DNA of 64,000 bases from Moniliophthora roreri. Taxonomy: Eukaryota > Basidiomycota > Agaricomycetes > Agaricales > Marasmiaceae. The stretch spans positions 124,001-188,000 of the forward strand of contig LATX02000192.1 in NCBI GenBank assembly GCA_001466705.2, given 5' to 3'. The notes beneath the pieces are model-generated. The model did not search any database. It had not been told where the DNA came from and was given only the letters and a program-made list of their open reading frames with translations. A program made the translations under genes and the position numbers. Positions 23,873 through 36,312 of the stretch are shown here, piece by piece (the first letter of the stretch is position 1; every line of letters starts with the position of its first letter).

Positions 23873-26021
23873 ATGTCGCACCCTGGAACAGCACCACAGC
23901 CAGCCCACGCGACAGAAAAGACCGAAGAAAAGAAAGGACCTACGGTACAACAATCATGGGAGAAGCTGATGGCAGAAGTCGATAAATACGACGAGGGAAT
24001 GGTGAAGAATTGGAAGGAAGATATTGATACCCTACTGGTCTTCGTACGTCTGCCTTTTCTACTACCATGAACATTTTCTAATACTTGAACAGGCCGGTCT
24101 CTTCTCTGCTGTCGTCACCGCATTCCTCATTGAAGCATACCAATGGCTCTCAGAAGACCCCGCAGATACCACAGTCGCACTCCTCACCCATATCTCGATA
24201 CAACTTAACGCGCCACAGACCATGCCCCTCGAACGCTCAAAATTCGAACCAGATGCATCCTCGATCCGTATCAACTGCTGGTGGTTCCTCAGTCTCGTTT
24301 TCAGCCTCACATCTGCACTTTTTGGGCTTCTATGTAAGCAATGGCTTCGGGAGCAACAGCGAGACCCACCGACTGCAACACCAGCGGAGGCATTGGCGTT
24401 ACGCCAGATGCGTCGAGATAGCTTTGAGAAGTGGGGCGTGTCACCGTTCTTGTCGGTGTTGCCCATTCTACTCGAGGTCGCGTTGCTATTCTTTTTCGTT
24501 GGGATTTTGGATCTGCTGTGGGCCAGGCATTCTATCCCATTCACATTCTGCCTCGTTTCAGTCGCACTCAGTGCGGGGCTGTACTTTGTCACGACATTCC
24601 TCCCAGTATTGGCCCTCTTCCTCCGTCTCCGGAGGTCCACCGTATCTGATGACCTAGGCTTCCGAAAGTTCACCCCATCCTACCATTTCATATGTCCATA
24701 CAAATCACCACAAGCATGGGCAGTTTACCAGCTATTGTTCAAGGCCCTCCATGCACTCAACAAGATTCCCTCCATCGAATCCTATATCTACAGACTGCCT
24801 GCAACATTGAGGACTCACATATGGGACCCTGCCTCAGACTGGTCCTCGTTTGACCTTCGAGTGATCAGACGGTCAAGCGATCAGTTGTCGGACTCTTTCA
24901 TCTTCAACGTTCACGAGTTGCGCGCATTCCAATGGGCATTCATCACGTTCCGGGACAGTCCGTCGATGCTCCCCCATATTCAGAACGTCTTGGGAACAAT
25001 CCTTCCTTCTGTGGCGATGTCAGCCGTTCTTGGGGATTGGGAGCTCACAATGTGGGGAGATATCCAGAAGTCGGCTGTGGAGCGCTGGTTTCACGATTCA
25101 TGGGCGCTTCGGGAGTCCCTAGGCTGGTACATACGTAATGCACCGCAACCAAATTTGAGGGATCCTACCCTTCTCCACTCGGAGGGGGTCAGGTTGCTGT
25201 ATTTCCATCAGTACTGGCAGGAATTAGCAACTCGAGGCTATACAAGGACTCTCATTCGCTCTATCGAGTCACACCAAGCAGAACTGCAGAGCCTCGTGAA
25301 CCTTCGATTTGTCATACCGTTCACCACCCTTGCAAAATTGTGGACATACAACTACCCTTGGGAAGAGCAGAATTCACAGTTGCTATCCTTCCTTGAAGAT
25401 GCTTTCTCCACACATCCAGGGTATGACGAGCAACGTCATGACCTGGAACGTTTAGCGTTCATCTCTGCCTTGGCAAACCATCTCAACGATACCGACTTCA
25501 CTTCGTACGTGGCGACAAGTACCCGTGGACAGGAGTTTATACGTTTTGTTCATGATCAGATCCTTTCTCAGCATTTATACGAAGGATACCATTGGCATGA
25601 GTCCTCCATTAGCCAGAGCCTGTCATCGAAATGGACTCGAGTGACTCAACGGATAATTGAAATGGGAAATCTGCCTCCCGACTATTTCGTGTCTATCCCT
25701 GAATGGCCATCAGCTCAATTCATGGATACTGGCATTTTCCTCCAAGGGATCCCTAACTACCCGCCTCGAGCAGACGATGGTCAAGGTGTTCTGGGCTTGG
25801 CAGAACAAGACGAGCAGGGCAATACAGTGGCTGGGGATATTGGTGCCGAAGAGCTTGCAGATACTCCCCATACGAATATCGACCCGGACCATCCTCGAGT
25901 CCATGATCGACACAGTGAATACAAGACGACTGGTACTGGTCAAGAAGATGTTCCAGGCTTGGTAGAACGAGGTGAGCAAAGCAACAAGGTTGGCGGAGTT
26001 GGTGCTGATGAGCGTGTATGA
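23873..26021 (+). CDS. DUF6535 multi-pass membrane protein, copy A
   Basis: Two exons (23873-24043 and 24093-26021, 49-nt intron with TTCTAAT branch site) encode 699 residues. The soluble N-terminus ends in WEKLMAEVDKYDE; then come the DUF6535 hallmarks: DTLLVFAGLFSAVVTAF (TM1 at the splice join), WWFLSLVFSLTSALFGLLCK (TM2), then QWLREQQRD, and two more helices in the FLSVLPILLEVALLFFFVG and CLVSVALSAGLYFVTTFLP regions. A long cytoplasmic part of about 450 residues follows without a known domain. DUF6535 proteins are abundant in Agaricomycetes and functionally uncharacterised. A paralogue lies at 34,133-36,312. Both copies look intact. Confidence 0.88.
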
Positions 26022-26424
26022 TAATACAAGTAAGCCGCTCTCTATTTATGTCTTCTACTTTGGGCTTACTGTATTTGAGCAGAACAAGGGTACTCTAAGG
26101 ATTTGAGAAAGTGCACAGGAAGGTTTTTCGTTACTCCAGGTGCGCATCGTCGTCTCGAGCGCTCATGATCATTGGAGCCGATGCCTTGATAGCTCAGTAC
26201 CACGATCTCCATTCTGCCTCTCAAGTCCTTCGCGTCATGCCCCAAGCTAAACTGGGTAAAAGGTTGGGGTATCTGTTTCTATAGGCACGTTGTTCTGCTT
26301 GTAACTTACATAGTTTAAGTACCTTGTTTATACAATTCAGTATCCCGTATGTCACTTACTAAAATCTCAAGTTTTCGAATACGGAATTCTTTGGGACGTT
26401 CTTGAACGTGCTGCCGCCGTCATC

Positions 26425-27060
26425 CTAAATCAAGACCATATCGCTCAGATCGAACGTTCCTGTCATCTTCAAATTCATGAAGATATCGCTGCCATCGCCC
26501 TATATCAACGGCGTATCGTCAGAACTCAAAATCGAAACCAAAGTCAAAGTCAAAGTCACCATCATCGACGTCTGGAACCCGACCTCAAACTCGATCTGAC
26601 TCTCCAAGAACTTGATTTGTTGAGACGGAGGTGTAATATCCGACACTTCGAGGTTCTGCTGCAGCTTTTCGACTTTCCGACCTCCGATGATAGGGAATAC
26701 ACGCGTCCTCTTTTGCATGCGATGGCCGCTATATTGGAAACAATCAGACAACGAACACAACATAAACTCCGCAAAGACACTTGCCAGAAGTGATACTCCT
26801 CGCACCCGTCCTCGAAACCTTTACTTCCACATCAATCCGCTGCCATCCTGGACTGGACATTTTCCTGCCATGCCCATCCGAGACACTTTTTCCTCAGCAT
26901 CAATTCGGGGTTTTCCTCCTGCTAGGACGTCCTAGGGAGCTAGCGCCGTAACTGAAAGGATAGAAGTCGCAGGAGCGTTGAAGTCGGAAGCGGGGCAGAA
27001 CTAACCGAAGTCCCTATCCACAGGTATGATGTACTGATCAAAGACCTCATTCGCTTTGAT
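26425..27060 (-). pseudogene. Aldo-keto reductase (aryl-alcohol dehydrogenase type) remnant A
   Basis: Reading the minus strand, fragments of the C-terminal half of an AKR survive: an IIPVDRD segment, then VFPIIGGRKVEKLQQNLE, DITPPSQQIKFLE, and after a plausible 60-nt intron a GDGSDIFMNLKMTG-type C-terminus that stops at 26425. These match the YVFPIVGGRKVE / LSDEQIKFLE / MIGDGS order of fungal aryl-alcohol dehydrogenase-like AKRs. The NADPH-binding barrel's first half and catalytic Tyr are missing. Frames shift between fragments, so this is a relic. Confidence 0.6.
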
Positions 27061-27189
27061 ACACAACGAACGAGGTCTTTCCGTGATCCTCGGCGTGCTG
27101 CCTTGCTTTTGCAACGACCCAGACCGATGTATCTGAGATGCCCTATCATGCTCAAGCGTCAGCTACGCAGATGCCGGATACCAGAATCG

Positions 27190-27480
27190 GATACACACCA
27201 GGTAAAGAACCTTCCCTTGAACGACTAGATTATGCAGCTCGTCCATAACCTCTTCAATTGGAAGTATCCCAATCCCACCAATGCACGTAGAACAGGTAGA
27301 TATATGTCGCACGGAGTTTCTTTGAAGTGTCTTCGACGGAACATTTCATACTACTATTCTTGATGCTGTTCCCCACGAACCGAACCTTTTGCATAGCAGA
27401 CGGGTTGGCGTGTTTGTAGAAAGCCCTGTACTGTTCCGAGTCAAAGTAAGGAGTGAGTACAGTGTGCCGACAATCGTAAA
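27190..27480. repeat. Partial third copy of the 37.2/38.0 kb tandem unit
   Basis: The sequence from GATACACACCAGGTAAAG onward matches 37,222 ff. and 38,006 ff. and ends abruptly at the N at 27481. It is the 3' part of the hypothetical gene seen whole at 38,093-38,827. Confidence 0.7.
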
Positions 27481-27654
27481 NTACTTTATAATCATTATGG
27501 TGTATTTTAATGTAATATAATTGTTGTTCCTTTATTTTAATGGATTAAAATGAAGCAAAATGGTTATAATGTATTCTGGCTATTATGATGTATTTTGGCT
27601 ATTATAATGTATTTCAGCCATTATAATGCATCGGCCCCACCTGGGGGTCGGGGA

Positions 27655-27780
27655 CAAAAAAAAAATATTATTTATTTGTTGTGGCCCCCATGAGTCGAAC
27701 CCTCATCCTCAAGGTGGATTAGTCAGCAACCTTGGCAGCCCCAGGGTGCTCAAGACCACTGTACCACAGTACCATATGCT
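27655..27780 (-). ncRNA. tRNA-derived SINE-like Pol III unit, copy 1
   Basis: On the minus strand an A box (TGGTACAGTGG, 27,756-27,766) is followed by a B box (GGTTCGACTCA, 27,691-27,701) and then a run of ten T, a Pol III terminator (27,656-27,665). The interval holds an AAGGT/ACCTT stem and a degenerate T arm, but no acceptor stem closes, so it is tRNA-derived and not a functional tRNA. Non-autonomous SINE or Pol III repeat is my inference. Confidence 0.5.
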
Positions 27781-28001
27781 TACCACCACACATAGTACAA
27801 TATATCCCCTTACTCAAAAGACTCATCTCCACCCCCTTGCTGTTTCTATTGATCAAATCCCCAACCAAAGTTGTTCCTTTATTTTAATGGATTAAAATGA
27901 AGCAAAATGGTTATAATGTATTCTGGCTATTATGATGTATTTTGGCTATTATAATGTATTTCAGCCATTATAATGCATCGGCCCCACCTGGGGGGTCGGG
28001 G

Positions 28002-28127
28002 ACAAAAAAAAATATTATTTATTTGTTGTAACCCCCATGAGTCGAACCCTCAACCTCAAGGTGGATTAGTCAGCAACCTCGGCAGCCGCAGGGTGCTCAA
28101 GACCACTGCACCACAGTGCCATATGCT
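28002..28127 (-). ncRNA. tRNA-derived SINE-like Pol III unit, copy 2
   Basis: Same layout as copy 1. The A box here is TGGTGCAGTGG (28,103-28,113), an exact consensus match. The B box is at 28,038-28,048 and the T run at 28,004-28,012. Confidence 0.5.
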
Positions 28128-28216
28128 TACCACCACACATAGTACAATATATCCCCTTACTCAAAAGACCTATCTCCACCCCCTTGCTGTTTCTATTGAT
28201 CAAATCCCCAACCAAA

Positions 28217-29240
28217 AGCTTCCCTTCACTTCATAGAGTCCTCTCCCTGTCATCTGGAAGGCATAAAAATGCACTGTTTTGATTGCCTCTGTTACAATCT
28301 ATTTTACTACATTATAATAACCCTGTCTCATTTTATTGCATTTTAATATACTATAATAATACCATCCCATTTTATTGTATTTTAATAGATTATAATAATA
28401 CCAGTCTCATTTTAATGCATTTTAATGTATTGTAATAGCATTGCTTGATTTTAATTTATTATAATGGACTAAAATCAGCAAAATACATTATAATTTATTA
28501 TATTTCGCAAGAGGGTGGCAGGATCAGAATTACTGGTCCGAGGAGGGGGGGGGGGGGGTCTGAACTTTGTTAAAAATTTTTTGGACCTCACCTGAAATAG
28601 GCTTCCAGCAAGCTCTAGATCCTCCAAGGTATTGTATTATGGTGTAGAATATGCTGTTTTGAGTGTCTGGAGACTGTTCCAACACCTCAAGGCAACATGA
28701 GGTCGATTAACAACTTGCCACGTAGGCCATCAGAGTTGGATGGCAAGTACAAGTCCATTTTCTGGCATTGTAACTTTCTGGGCTAACAGATGATGAGAAC
28801 AAGCAGCAGAACAAACCAAACAAAATGATCTATCAAAATCTATCAGACCACAACTTTCCCACCCATCTATACCTTCCATAGGAAAAATTGGCAGAAGAAG
28901 ACGAATCCTCATAAACTACAGCTGCTTTGTTGCTGATGTCATGGCTGGGTTGCATAGAGGGCCACTGAGAGTGATGAGAAGGGTTTGAAGCACATTTTGG
29001 CAAAGGATAGCAGGAATTCAGGTGAGAGCCATGGTCATCTCCCGCAAAAAGACTCTAACCACTGCAGGCAGCAGTGATGCTGACATTTCCCTTTTTGGAA
29101 ATGCATGGGAATAACATACCCAGTAAGGCAGGAAGGGGGGGTGGTACTACCCCCTCTCGGCCTTAAAAAATTTTTTGACCTCGTACACTAATTAAGGTCT
29201 TGCCACCCCCTTGATATTTCGGTGTCCATTTTGCTGATGA
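28217..29240. other. AT-rich repeats and G-run-containing intergenic DNA
   Basis: 28,290-28,500 consists of degenerate TTTTAATGTATTATAATA-type repeats. A long G run at about 28,543-28,558 and a second G-rich patch near 29,137 are each followed by an AAAAATTTTTT(G)GACCTC motif. No gene is supported. Confidence 0.5.
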
Positions 29241-30184
29241 AAATGCCGTCGTACGACGTTTCTTTTGGTTCTTCAGCGTCACTTTGATTCCTTCCACATC
29301 GTCCAAACCGATCACCACCTTTATTATGTGAGGGACAGACCAGTCTGCGGGACGGAAAGGGTCTGGACCTCTACTAAGGACGAGGAACGAGGGTTTGAGG
29401 CGCTGAAGAAGCAAGAGCTTTCGAGGAGAATATTAGAGAGGGAAAGATTAGAGAGAGAAAGATTAGAGAGAGAAAGATTAGAGAGAGAAAGATTAGAGTT
29501 GATTTGACTAAGGAACTAGGTAATTACAAGACTCTTAAATACTAGTACTGTGGTTAAGATATCAAATAAGTGAAACGAGTACAGAGTATGGTGAGTGTGG
29601 ATAATGCGGATAAAGGAAGTAAGAGATATGAGACTTGCATACTTCGGATGTGTGACTATGGTGAAATAGAGCCCGGATCGTGACATATTAATACCATCAG
29701 TACCGGTCAAGGCAAGTCAGGCTCACCTTCTGGGGCCTTCATCGAAGGTGAGCCGCTGGTCTTTTCACATGCATACCAGTTCTAAAACCTTTGGTAGTAA
29801 TGACAGCCATGTTAAATAGGAAGCACTTCTACTCACCATCGCCATATACAGTTCACTACTGTCCTGTCTTTCGAGAGTCAGTGAAGTTCATTTTCCTTTG
29901 CAATATCAATTACCGACACTTTTAAACGCTCGCGAGCGCTCAGCGTGAACTTTGCAGAGCTGCAAATGACCATAACTATTCAATTTCCCCCATCAACTTT
30001 GAACTCCCTTGGATTAAACCGTACACGCTGACAGTACGGTTACGACCCCATACCCATACTGTTGAGGCAGTCAGAATGGGCTTGTCTGTACATCTTATGA
30101 CCCGTACCTTTTACGACCGTACCCATATACGGGTACGGTAACGAGCCCTAGAAAAGACCACTCACCACTTGCTGCGAAGTTGAA
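29241..30184. repeat. Partial duplicate of 31,559-32,140
   Basis: Apart from the solo LTR, this block matches 31,559-32,140 almost base for base, including the right terminus of the hAT-like element (ends 30,150) and its flanking GAAAAGAC. It stops at the N at 30185. Confidence 0.85.
29327..29685. mobile_element. Solo LTR of a retrotransposon (359 bp)
   Basis: The insert begins TGTGAGGGAC and ends GTGACA (TG...CA) and is flanked by TATTA on both sides (29,322-29,326 and 29,686-29,690). The second copy of the surrounding sequence has the unoccupied site with a single TATTA at 31,642-31,646. This is the footprint of LTR-LTR recombination. A 15-bp tandem repeat (AGAGAGAAAGATTAG, about four units, near 29,436-29,498) lies inside it. 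Confidence 0.85.
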
Positions 30185-30555
30185 NTTCTACTTTGTGCTT
30201 GCTGTATCCGAGCAGGACAAGGGCACTCCAAGACTTCGAGAAAGTGCGCAAGAAAGCTTTTCGTTACTCCAGAAGCACATCCCAGCCTCGAGTGCTCATG
30301 ATCATTGGGTTACAATCAAAGTGACTCGACGTGCCTATAGAAAAAGATACCCCAGCTTGTATACAATTTAGCTTGAAGCATGATGCGAAGAACTTGAAAG
30401 GCAGAATGGGATCATAGTACTGGGCTATCGAGGCATCAGCTCCACATAATTTAAGTACCTTATCTGTACAATTCGCTATCCCATTTACTAAAATTCAAAG
30501 TCTTCGAATATGGAATCTTTTGGGACTTTCCTTGAACATGTTGCCGCCGTCACCC

Positions 30556-31315
30556 TTAAATCAACGCCATATTGCTCAGATCGAACATTCCTGTCATCTT
30601 CAAACCCATGAGGAGATCGCTGTCATCGCCCTAAATCAACGACGTATCGTCAGAAATCGAAATCGAAACCAAAGTCGAAGCCAAACTCACAATCATCGAC
30701 ATCTGGAACTCGACCTCAAACTCGACCTGACCCTCCAAAAATTTGATTTGTTCGGACGAAGGTGTAATATCCGACACTTCAAGGATCTGCTGCCGCTGTT
30801 CGACTTTCCGACCTCCGATGCTAGGGAATACATCTGGTTTTTTTTGCATGCAACGGCCACTAAACTGAAAACAATCAGGCGACAAGACCTGACACAGACT
30901 CGGCGGAAAGACAATTACCAAAAGTGATACTCTTCATACCCACTTCAGTTGCGACCTTTTCAAGTGCCCTCGAAACCTTAACTTCCACATCAATCTGGTG
31001 CCGTCCTGAACTGAACCTTTTCTGGCCATGTTCGCCCCATTCGAGACACTTTTTTTTGCTCAGCATCAATCCGAAGTCTTCCTCCTGCAGGCTGCGAGAA
31101 CGCCCCAGAGAGCTAGTGCCATAACTGAAAAGATAGAAGTCGCAGGAACGTTGAAGTCGGAAGCGGGGCAGAGTTGATCAACATCCCTATCCATAGGTAT
31201 GATGTACTGATCAGTGACCGCTGCAGACAGAACGAACGGAGTCTTTCTCCCCCAACCTTTCTTGTAAAAATCAGTGCTCCTGCAGTTTTGTTTGAGATCC
31301 TGCAGAATCATAGCA
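30556..31315 (-). pseudogene. Aldo-keto reductase remnant C (longest)
   Basis: This copy keeps more of the gene. On the minus strand: IIPMDRD, an intron-like gap, MALALWGVLAA (family MALAPWGVLGGG), then EWGEHGQKRFSS...VSRALEKVATEVG, an intron, FPSIGGRKVEQRQQILE, TPSSEQIKFLEGQ, and a C-terminal exon ending at 30556. Order and spacing match aryl-alcohol-dehydrogenase-like AKRs. Frames do not join cleanly and the N-terminal half is absent. Confidence 0.6.
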
Positions 31316-31351
31316 TGAATGTCCCGTACAAGTCAGTGCAAACGAAAAGAC

Positions 31352-32106
31352 TAGGGCTCGTTATCGTACCTGTACACAGCCGTCTATACGGGGTCGTATA
31401 TACGGTTACGGACCTGTACCGTGGCCCAGTGAAGGGAAGAAAAGTACGGCACGGTTTACAGGTCAGTCGTAAGCTGTACAGACCGTACCGTCAGGCGGGT
31501 TTACGACCATAATACGGTCTGGGTGAGCGCTTAACTCGGCAATGGACTCCAAATTGAGAAAAATGCCGTCGTACGACGTTTCTTTTGGTTCTTCAACGTC
31601 ACTTTGATTCCTTCCACATCGTCCAAACCGATCACCACCTTTATTAATACCATCAGTACCGGTCAAGGCAAGTCAGGCTCACCTTCTGGGGCCTTCATCG
31701 AAGGTGAGCCGCTGGTCTTTTCACATGCATACCAGTTCTAAAACCTTTGGTAGTAATGACAGCCATGTTAAATAGGAAGCACTTCTACTCACCATCGCCA
31801 TATACAGTTCACTACTGTCCTGTCTTTCGAGAGTCAGTGAAGTTCATTTTCCTTTGCAATATCAATTACCGACACTTTTAAACGCTCGCGAGCGCTCAGC
31901 GTGAACTTTGCAGAGCTGCAAATGACCATAACTGTTCAATTTCCCCCATCAACTTTGAACTCTCTTGGATTAAACCGTATACGCTGACAGTACGGTTATG
32001 ACCCTGTACCCGTACTGTTGAGGCAGTCAGAATGGGCTTGTCTGTACATCTTATGACCCGTACCTTTTACGACCGTACCCATATACGGGTACGGTAACGA
32101 GCCCTA
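31352..32106. mobile_element. hAT-type miniature element (755 bp, 8-bp target duplication)
   Basis: Termini are inverted: the element starts TAGGGCTCGTTATCGTACC and ends GGGTACGGTAACGAGCCCTA. It is flanked by the exact 8-bp duplication GAAAAGAC (31,344-31,351 and 32,107-32,114). An 8-bp duplication and a TAGGG terminus are typical of hAT transposons. No transposase frame is present, so it is non-autonomous. The paralogous sequence at about 38,995-39,030 has the empty site with one GAAAAGAC. Confidence 0.85.
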
Positions 32107-32443
32107 GAAAAGACCACTCACCACTTGCTGCGAAGTTGAAAGCATATTGGCTCAAACAATTTGGACCTTATGTGTTTATCAACACACGAGGATCACAGGC
32201 GCGCGGAGTCATTTTCAGATGGAGACCTGGGAGCGTGTGTCCTGCGTTGAGAGCTTGCTCGTTCGACGGAAAGTAAAAAGATGAAGAGATGTCAAATTTT
32301 CGAATGGAGCGAATGTTGAGTGAAGTGTGGGGTCCGCACACGTGGCGGTGCTTCTTTCCTCGCTACACTTTCGACGGTCCAATCTAGTGTTGACATCTCA
32401 TAAAACCAGGTGTTTGTCGCAAACAGGCAAGTTCATTGGCTGG

Positions 32444-33763
32444 GACTTTGATTGACTTTCTCTAGATTTCAAGCTATCAGCACTCACCTGATAATGGTCT
32501 ACACTACGTACTCAACACCGAATACCTTTCGGAGACTCGGGTACCTTTCCCCTTCAAAGGACTATGCAAAAATGCTTCGCTGGTACTGTACGTTGAAAGC
32601 GGGGAACGTGACGCGTTACGACCAGACATCTTACATCCCACCGTCATGAGCCTCAAACTGAACGTTGCGGGCACTCATAATTGGAACATCATTGGGACAT
32701 TCCATACGATTTGCAGATATCTATGTCCCTCCGAATCCAAGTTCAAGATCCTCTTCACGCGCATACCCTGCTCAGTTCGCCGCCTTCCATTTCGTATCAT
32801 CAAAGGTTCAATATCCTCCCGCCCCCCCAAAGCTTTTAGCAGAAATCTGCAGATTTTCACATTCGATATTGCCGGCTCTCCTTCCCTCAAAACACATAGA
32901 AGACGACTAAGCTACCCTTTGCCTCTCGAGCATGCTCGAAGCAAACAAGTCCAACACATCCCCTCAAGTCTGAGCCAAACCCAGACCTGCGACGCTATGT
33001 ACGCCTTATCTCATCCTTGCTCAGTTCACAGCGGTAGATAAGTCGTACAATATGTGAATCTCATCTAGATATTNGACTTTGATTGACTTTCTCTAGATTT
33101 CAAGCTATCAGCACTCACCTGATAATGGTCTACACAACGTACTCAACACCGAAAACCTTTCGGAGACTTGGGTACCTTTCTCCTTCATCATTGCTCCTCT
33201 GAAGTTTCTGTACCGAAGACTGCAAAAATGCTGGCTTGGAAGATAGATATAGTGGCTGATACTGTACATTGAAAGCGGAGAACGTGACGCGTTACGACCA
33301 GACATCTTATATCTCACCGTCATGAGCCTCAAACTGAACGTTGCGGGCACTCACAATTGGGACATCATTGGGACATTCCATACGACTTGCAGATATCTAT
33401 GTCCCTCCGAATCCAGGTCCAAGATCCTCTTCACGCGCATACCCTGCTCAGCTCGCCGCCTTCCTTCTCGTATCATCAAAGGTTCAATATCCTCCCGCCC
33501 CCCAAAGCTTTTAGCAGAAATCTGCAGATTTTCACATTCGATATTTCCAGCTCTCCTTTCCTCAAAGCACATAGAAGACAGCAAAGCTACCCCTTGCCTC
33601 TCGAGCATGCTCGAAGCAAACAAGTCCAACACATCCCCTCAAGTCTGAGCCAAACCCAGACCTGGACCCAGAAAACCGACGCTATCTACACCTTATCTCA
33701 TTCTTGCTCAGTTCACAGTGGTAGATAAGTCGTACAATACGCGAACCTCATCTAGATATTGTT
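32444..33763. repeat. Direct repeat (about 630 bp) split by an N
   Basis: 32,444-33,073 and 33,075-33,763 are near-identical; the second carries about 55 extra bases near the TTTCTGTACCGAAG segment. The N at 33074 is exactly at the junction. A shortened third version lies at 23.3-23.5 kb. Confidence 0.85.
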
Positions 33764-34132
33764 GAATGAATCCTTTTGCCGTCGTTATCACATTGAGTGT
33801 ATATATACAAATGATGCGCGTCTTCTTCCTTCTCACCATCACCTTGACTGGCAGCATACATGTCACATAATGATGGACAGGCTGTCGAGTGCAAGCGCCT
33901 TGAGGTTTCGCTGGTTGTTTAGTACCAGCAATGTCGACCCTCGAACAGGTACGTTGGTTAAACAAATCCTCGCTTACTTTCCTTTGACTTTTTACTCAGG
34001 ATAGCGTATCGCCGGCGCCGGCCACACAGATACCACTACCACCTTCAGCTCAGTCTGTACGAGAAGACGAGGTGCGGTTAATTCAGTACAATGAATTACC
34101 CCAAGTTTGCTTATTGGTTCCCTCCATAGCCT

Positions 34133-36312
34133 ATGTCGCACCCTGGAACAGCACCACAGCCAACCCATGCGACAGAAAAGACCGAAGAAAAGAAGAAACC
34201 TACGGTACAACAATCATGGGAGAAGCTGATGGCAGAAGTCGAGAAATATGACGAGGGAATGGTGAAGAACTGGAAGGAAGATATTGATACGCTACTGGTC
34301 TTCGTACGTCTGCCTTTCTACTGCCATGAACACTTTCTAACACTTGACTTGAACAGGCCGGTCTCTTCTCTGCTGTCGTCACTGCATTCCTCATTGAAGC
34401 ATACCAATGGCTCTCAGAAGACCCCGCAGATACCACAGTCGCACTCCTCACCCATATCTCGATGCAACTTAACGTCCCACAGACCATACCTCTCGAACGC
34501 TCAAAATTCGAACCAGATGCATCCTCTATCCGTATCAATTGCTGGTGGTTCCTCAGTCTAGTTTTCAGCCTCACATCTGCACTTTTTGGGCTTCTGTGTA
34601 AGCAATGGCTTCGGGAACAACAGCGAGATCCACCAACTGCAACGCCAGCAGAGGCGTTGGCGTTACGCCAGATGCGTCGAGATAGCTTTGAGAAGTGGGG
34701 CGTGTCATCGTTCTTGTCGGTATTGCCCATTCTACTCGAGGTCGCGTTGCTGTTCTTTTTCGTTGGGATCTTGGATCTGCTGTGGGCCAAGCATCCTATC
34801 CCATTCGCATTCTGCCTCGTTTCAGTCGCACTCAGTACGGGACTGTACTTTGTTACCACATTCCTCCCAGTATTGGCACTCTTCCTCCGTCTCCGGAGGT
34901 CCACCCTACATTACTCGAGTTTCACCCCATCCTACCATTTCATATGTCCATACAAATCACCACAAGCATGGGCAGTTTATCGACTCTTGTTCAAGGCCCT
35001 CCATACACTCAACAAGATTCCCTCTATCAAATCTAATATCGACAGACTGCCTGCGACATTGAGGAATCACATACGGAACCCTGCCTCAGACTGGTCGTCG
35101 TTTGACCTTCGAGTGATCAGAGAGTCGGGTATTCGGTTGGACTCTTTCACTCTCAACATTTACGAATTGCGCGCATTCCAATGGGCATTCACCACGTTCC
35201 AGGACAGTCCGTCGATGGTCCCCCATCTTCAGAATGTCTTGGGAACAATCCCTCCTTCTGTAGCGATGACAGCTGTTCCTGGACATCGGGGGCTCACAAT
35301 GTGGGGAGATATCCAGAAGTCGGATGTTGAGCGTTGGTTTCGTGAACCATGGGCGGTTTGGAACGAGATAGGCTGGTACATACTTGCTACACCGAGGCCA
35401 AATTTGAGGGTTCCTACTCTTCTCCACTCGGAGGGGATCAGGTTGCTGTATTTCCATCAGTACTGGCAGGAATTAGCAACTCGAGGCGATACAAGCTTCC
35501 TCATTTCCTCTATCGAGTCTGTGGTTCGTCTTGACGTCTCGGAGCACTTGGAACGATTTGTCATACCGTTCACCGCCCTTGCGAAATTGTGGACACACGA
35601 CGATCCTCATATCCAAGAACAGAGTTCGCGGTTGCTACCCTTCCTTGAAGACGCTTTCTCCACGCATCCAGGGTACGATGGGGAATGTCATGACAAGGAA
35701 CGTTTGGCGTTTATCTCTGCCTTGACGCACCATCTCAACCGTACCGATTTCACTTCGTACGTGGCGACAAGTACCCGTGGGCAGGAGTTTATACGTTTCG
35801 TTCATGATCAAATACTTTCTCGGCGTTTATACGAAACACCCTATTGGGATGCCTCTTTCCACCGCCAGGAACTGTTGTCGAAATGGACTCGGGCGACTCA
35901 ACGGATAATAGAAATAGGAAATCTGCCTCCCGACTATTTCACGTCTATCCCTGGATGGCCATCAGCTCAACCTATGGATGCTGGTATTCCCCTCCGAAGG
36001 ATCCCTGACTACCCGCCTCGAGCAGACGATGGAAGCAGTGTTCCGCAATCTCACCACGCGATGCATGGCGATGGTCAAGGTGTTCTGCGCTCGATAGAAC
36101 GAGACGGTCAGGGCAATATGGCTGGGGATATTGGTGCCGAAGAGCTTGTCGATACTCCCCATCCGAGCATTAACCCGGATCATCCTCGAGTCGATGACCA
36201 ACACAGTGAATACAAAACGACTGGCAGTGGTCAAGAAGATGCCCCAGGGTTGACGGAACGAGGCGAGCAAAGCAACGGTGTTGGCGGAGTTGGTGCTGAT
36301 GAGCATGTATGA
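34133..36312 (+). CDS. DUF6535 multi-pass membrane protein, copy B
   Basis: Two exons (34133-34303 and 34357-36312) encode 708 residues. Gene structure and intron position equal those of the copy at 23,873-26,021. The membrane half is nearly unchanged, while the C-terminal 400 residues differ at many positions. There are also length changes: a shorter stretch after the fourth helix and an insertion with SSVPQSHHAMHGD near the C-terminus. The better-preserved transmembrane half suggests it is the constrained part. Both frames stay open, so both copies may be active. Function is unknown. Confidence 0.88.

Larger units (their letters stand above)
27523..28216. repeat. Two tandem copies of a 347-bp unit
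   Basis: Copies at 27,523-27,869 and 27,870-28,216 have the same length and differ at only a few positions. Each has an AT-rich half with TTATAATGTATT motifs and a half carrying a tRNA-like Pol III promoter on the minus strand. Confidence 0.9.

Noticed and set aside
27685..27780. A functional tRNA gene
   Set aside because: A and B boxes are present, but the spacing is long and no acceptor stem or normal anticodon arm closes.
27626..28236. Two similar 87-89-codon frames
   Set aside because: They are the plus-strand reading of the tandem Pol III unit; coding is implied only by the repeat.
29265..29507. Frame ending in a LERER repeat
   Set aside because: The repeat is the 15-bp tandem array inside the solo LTR; the frame crosses the insertion boundary.
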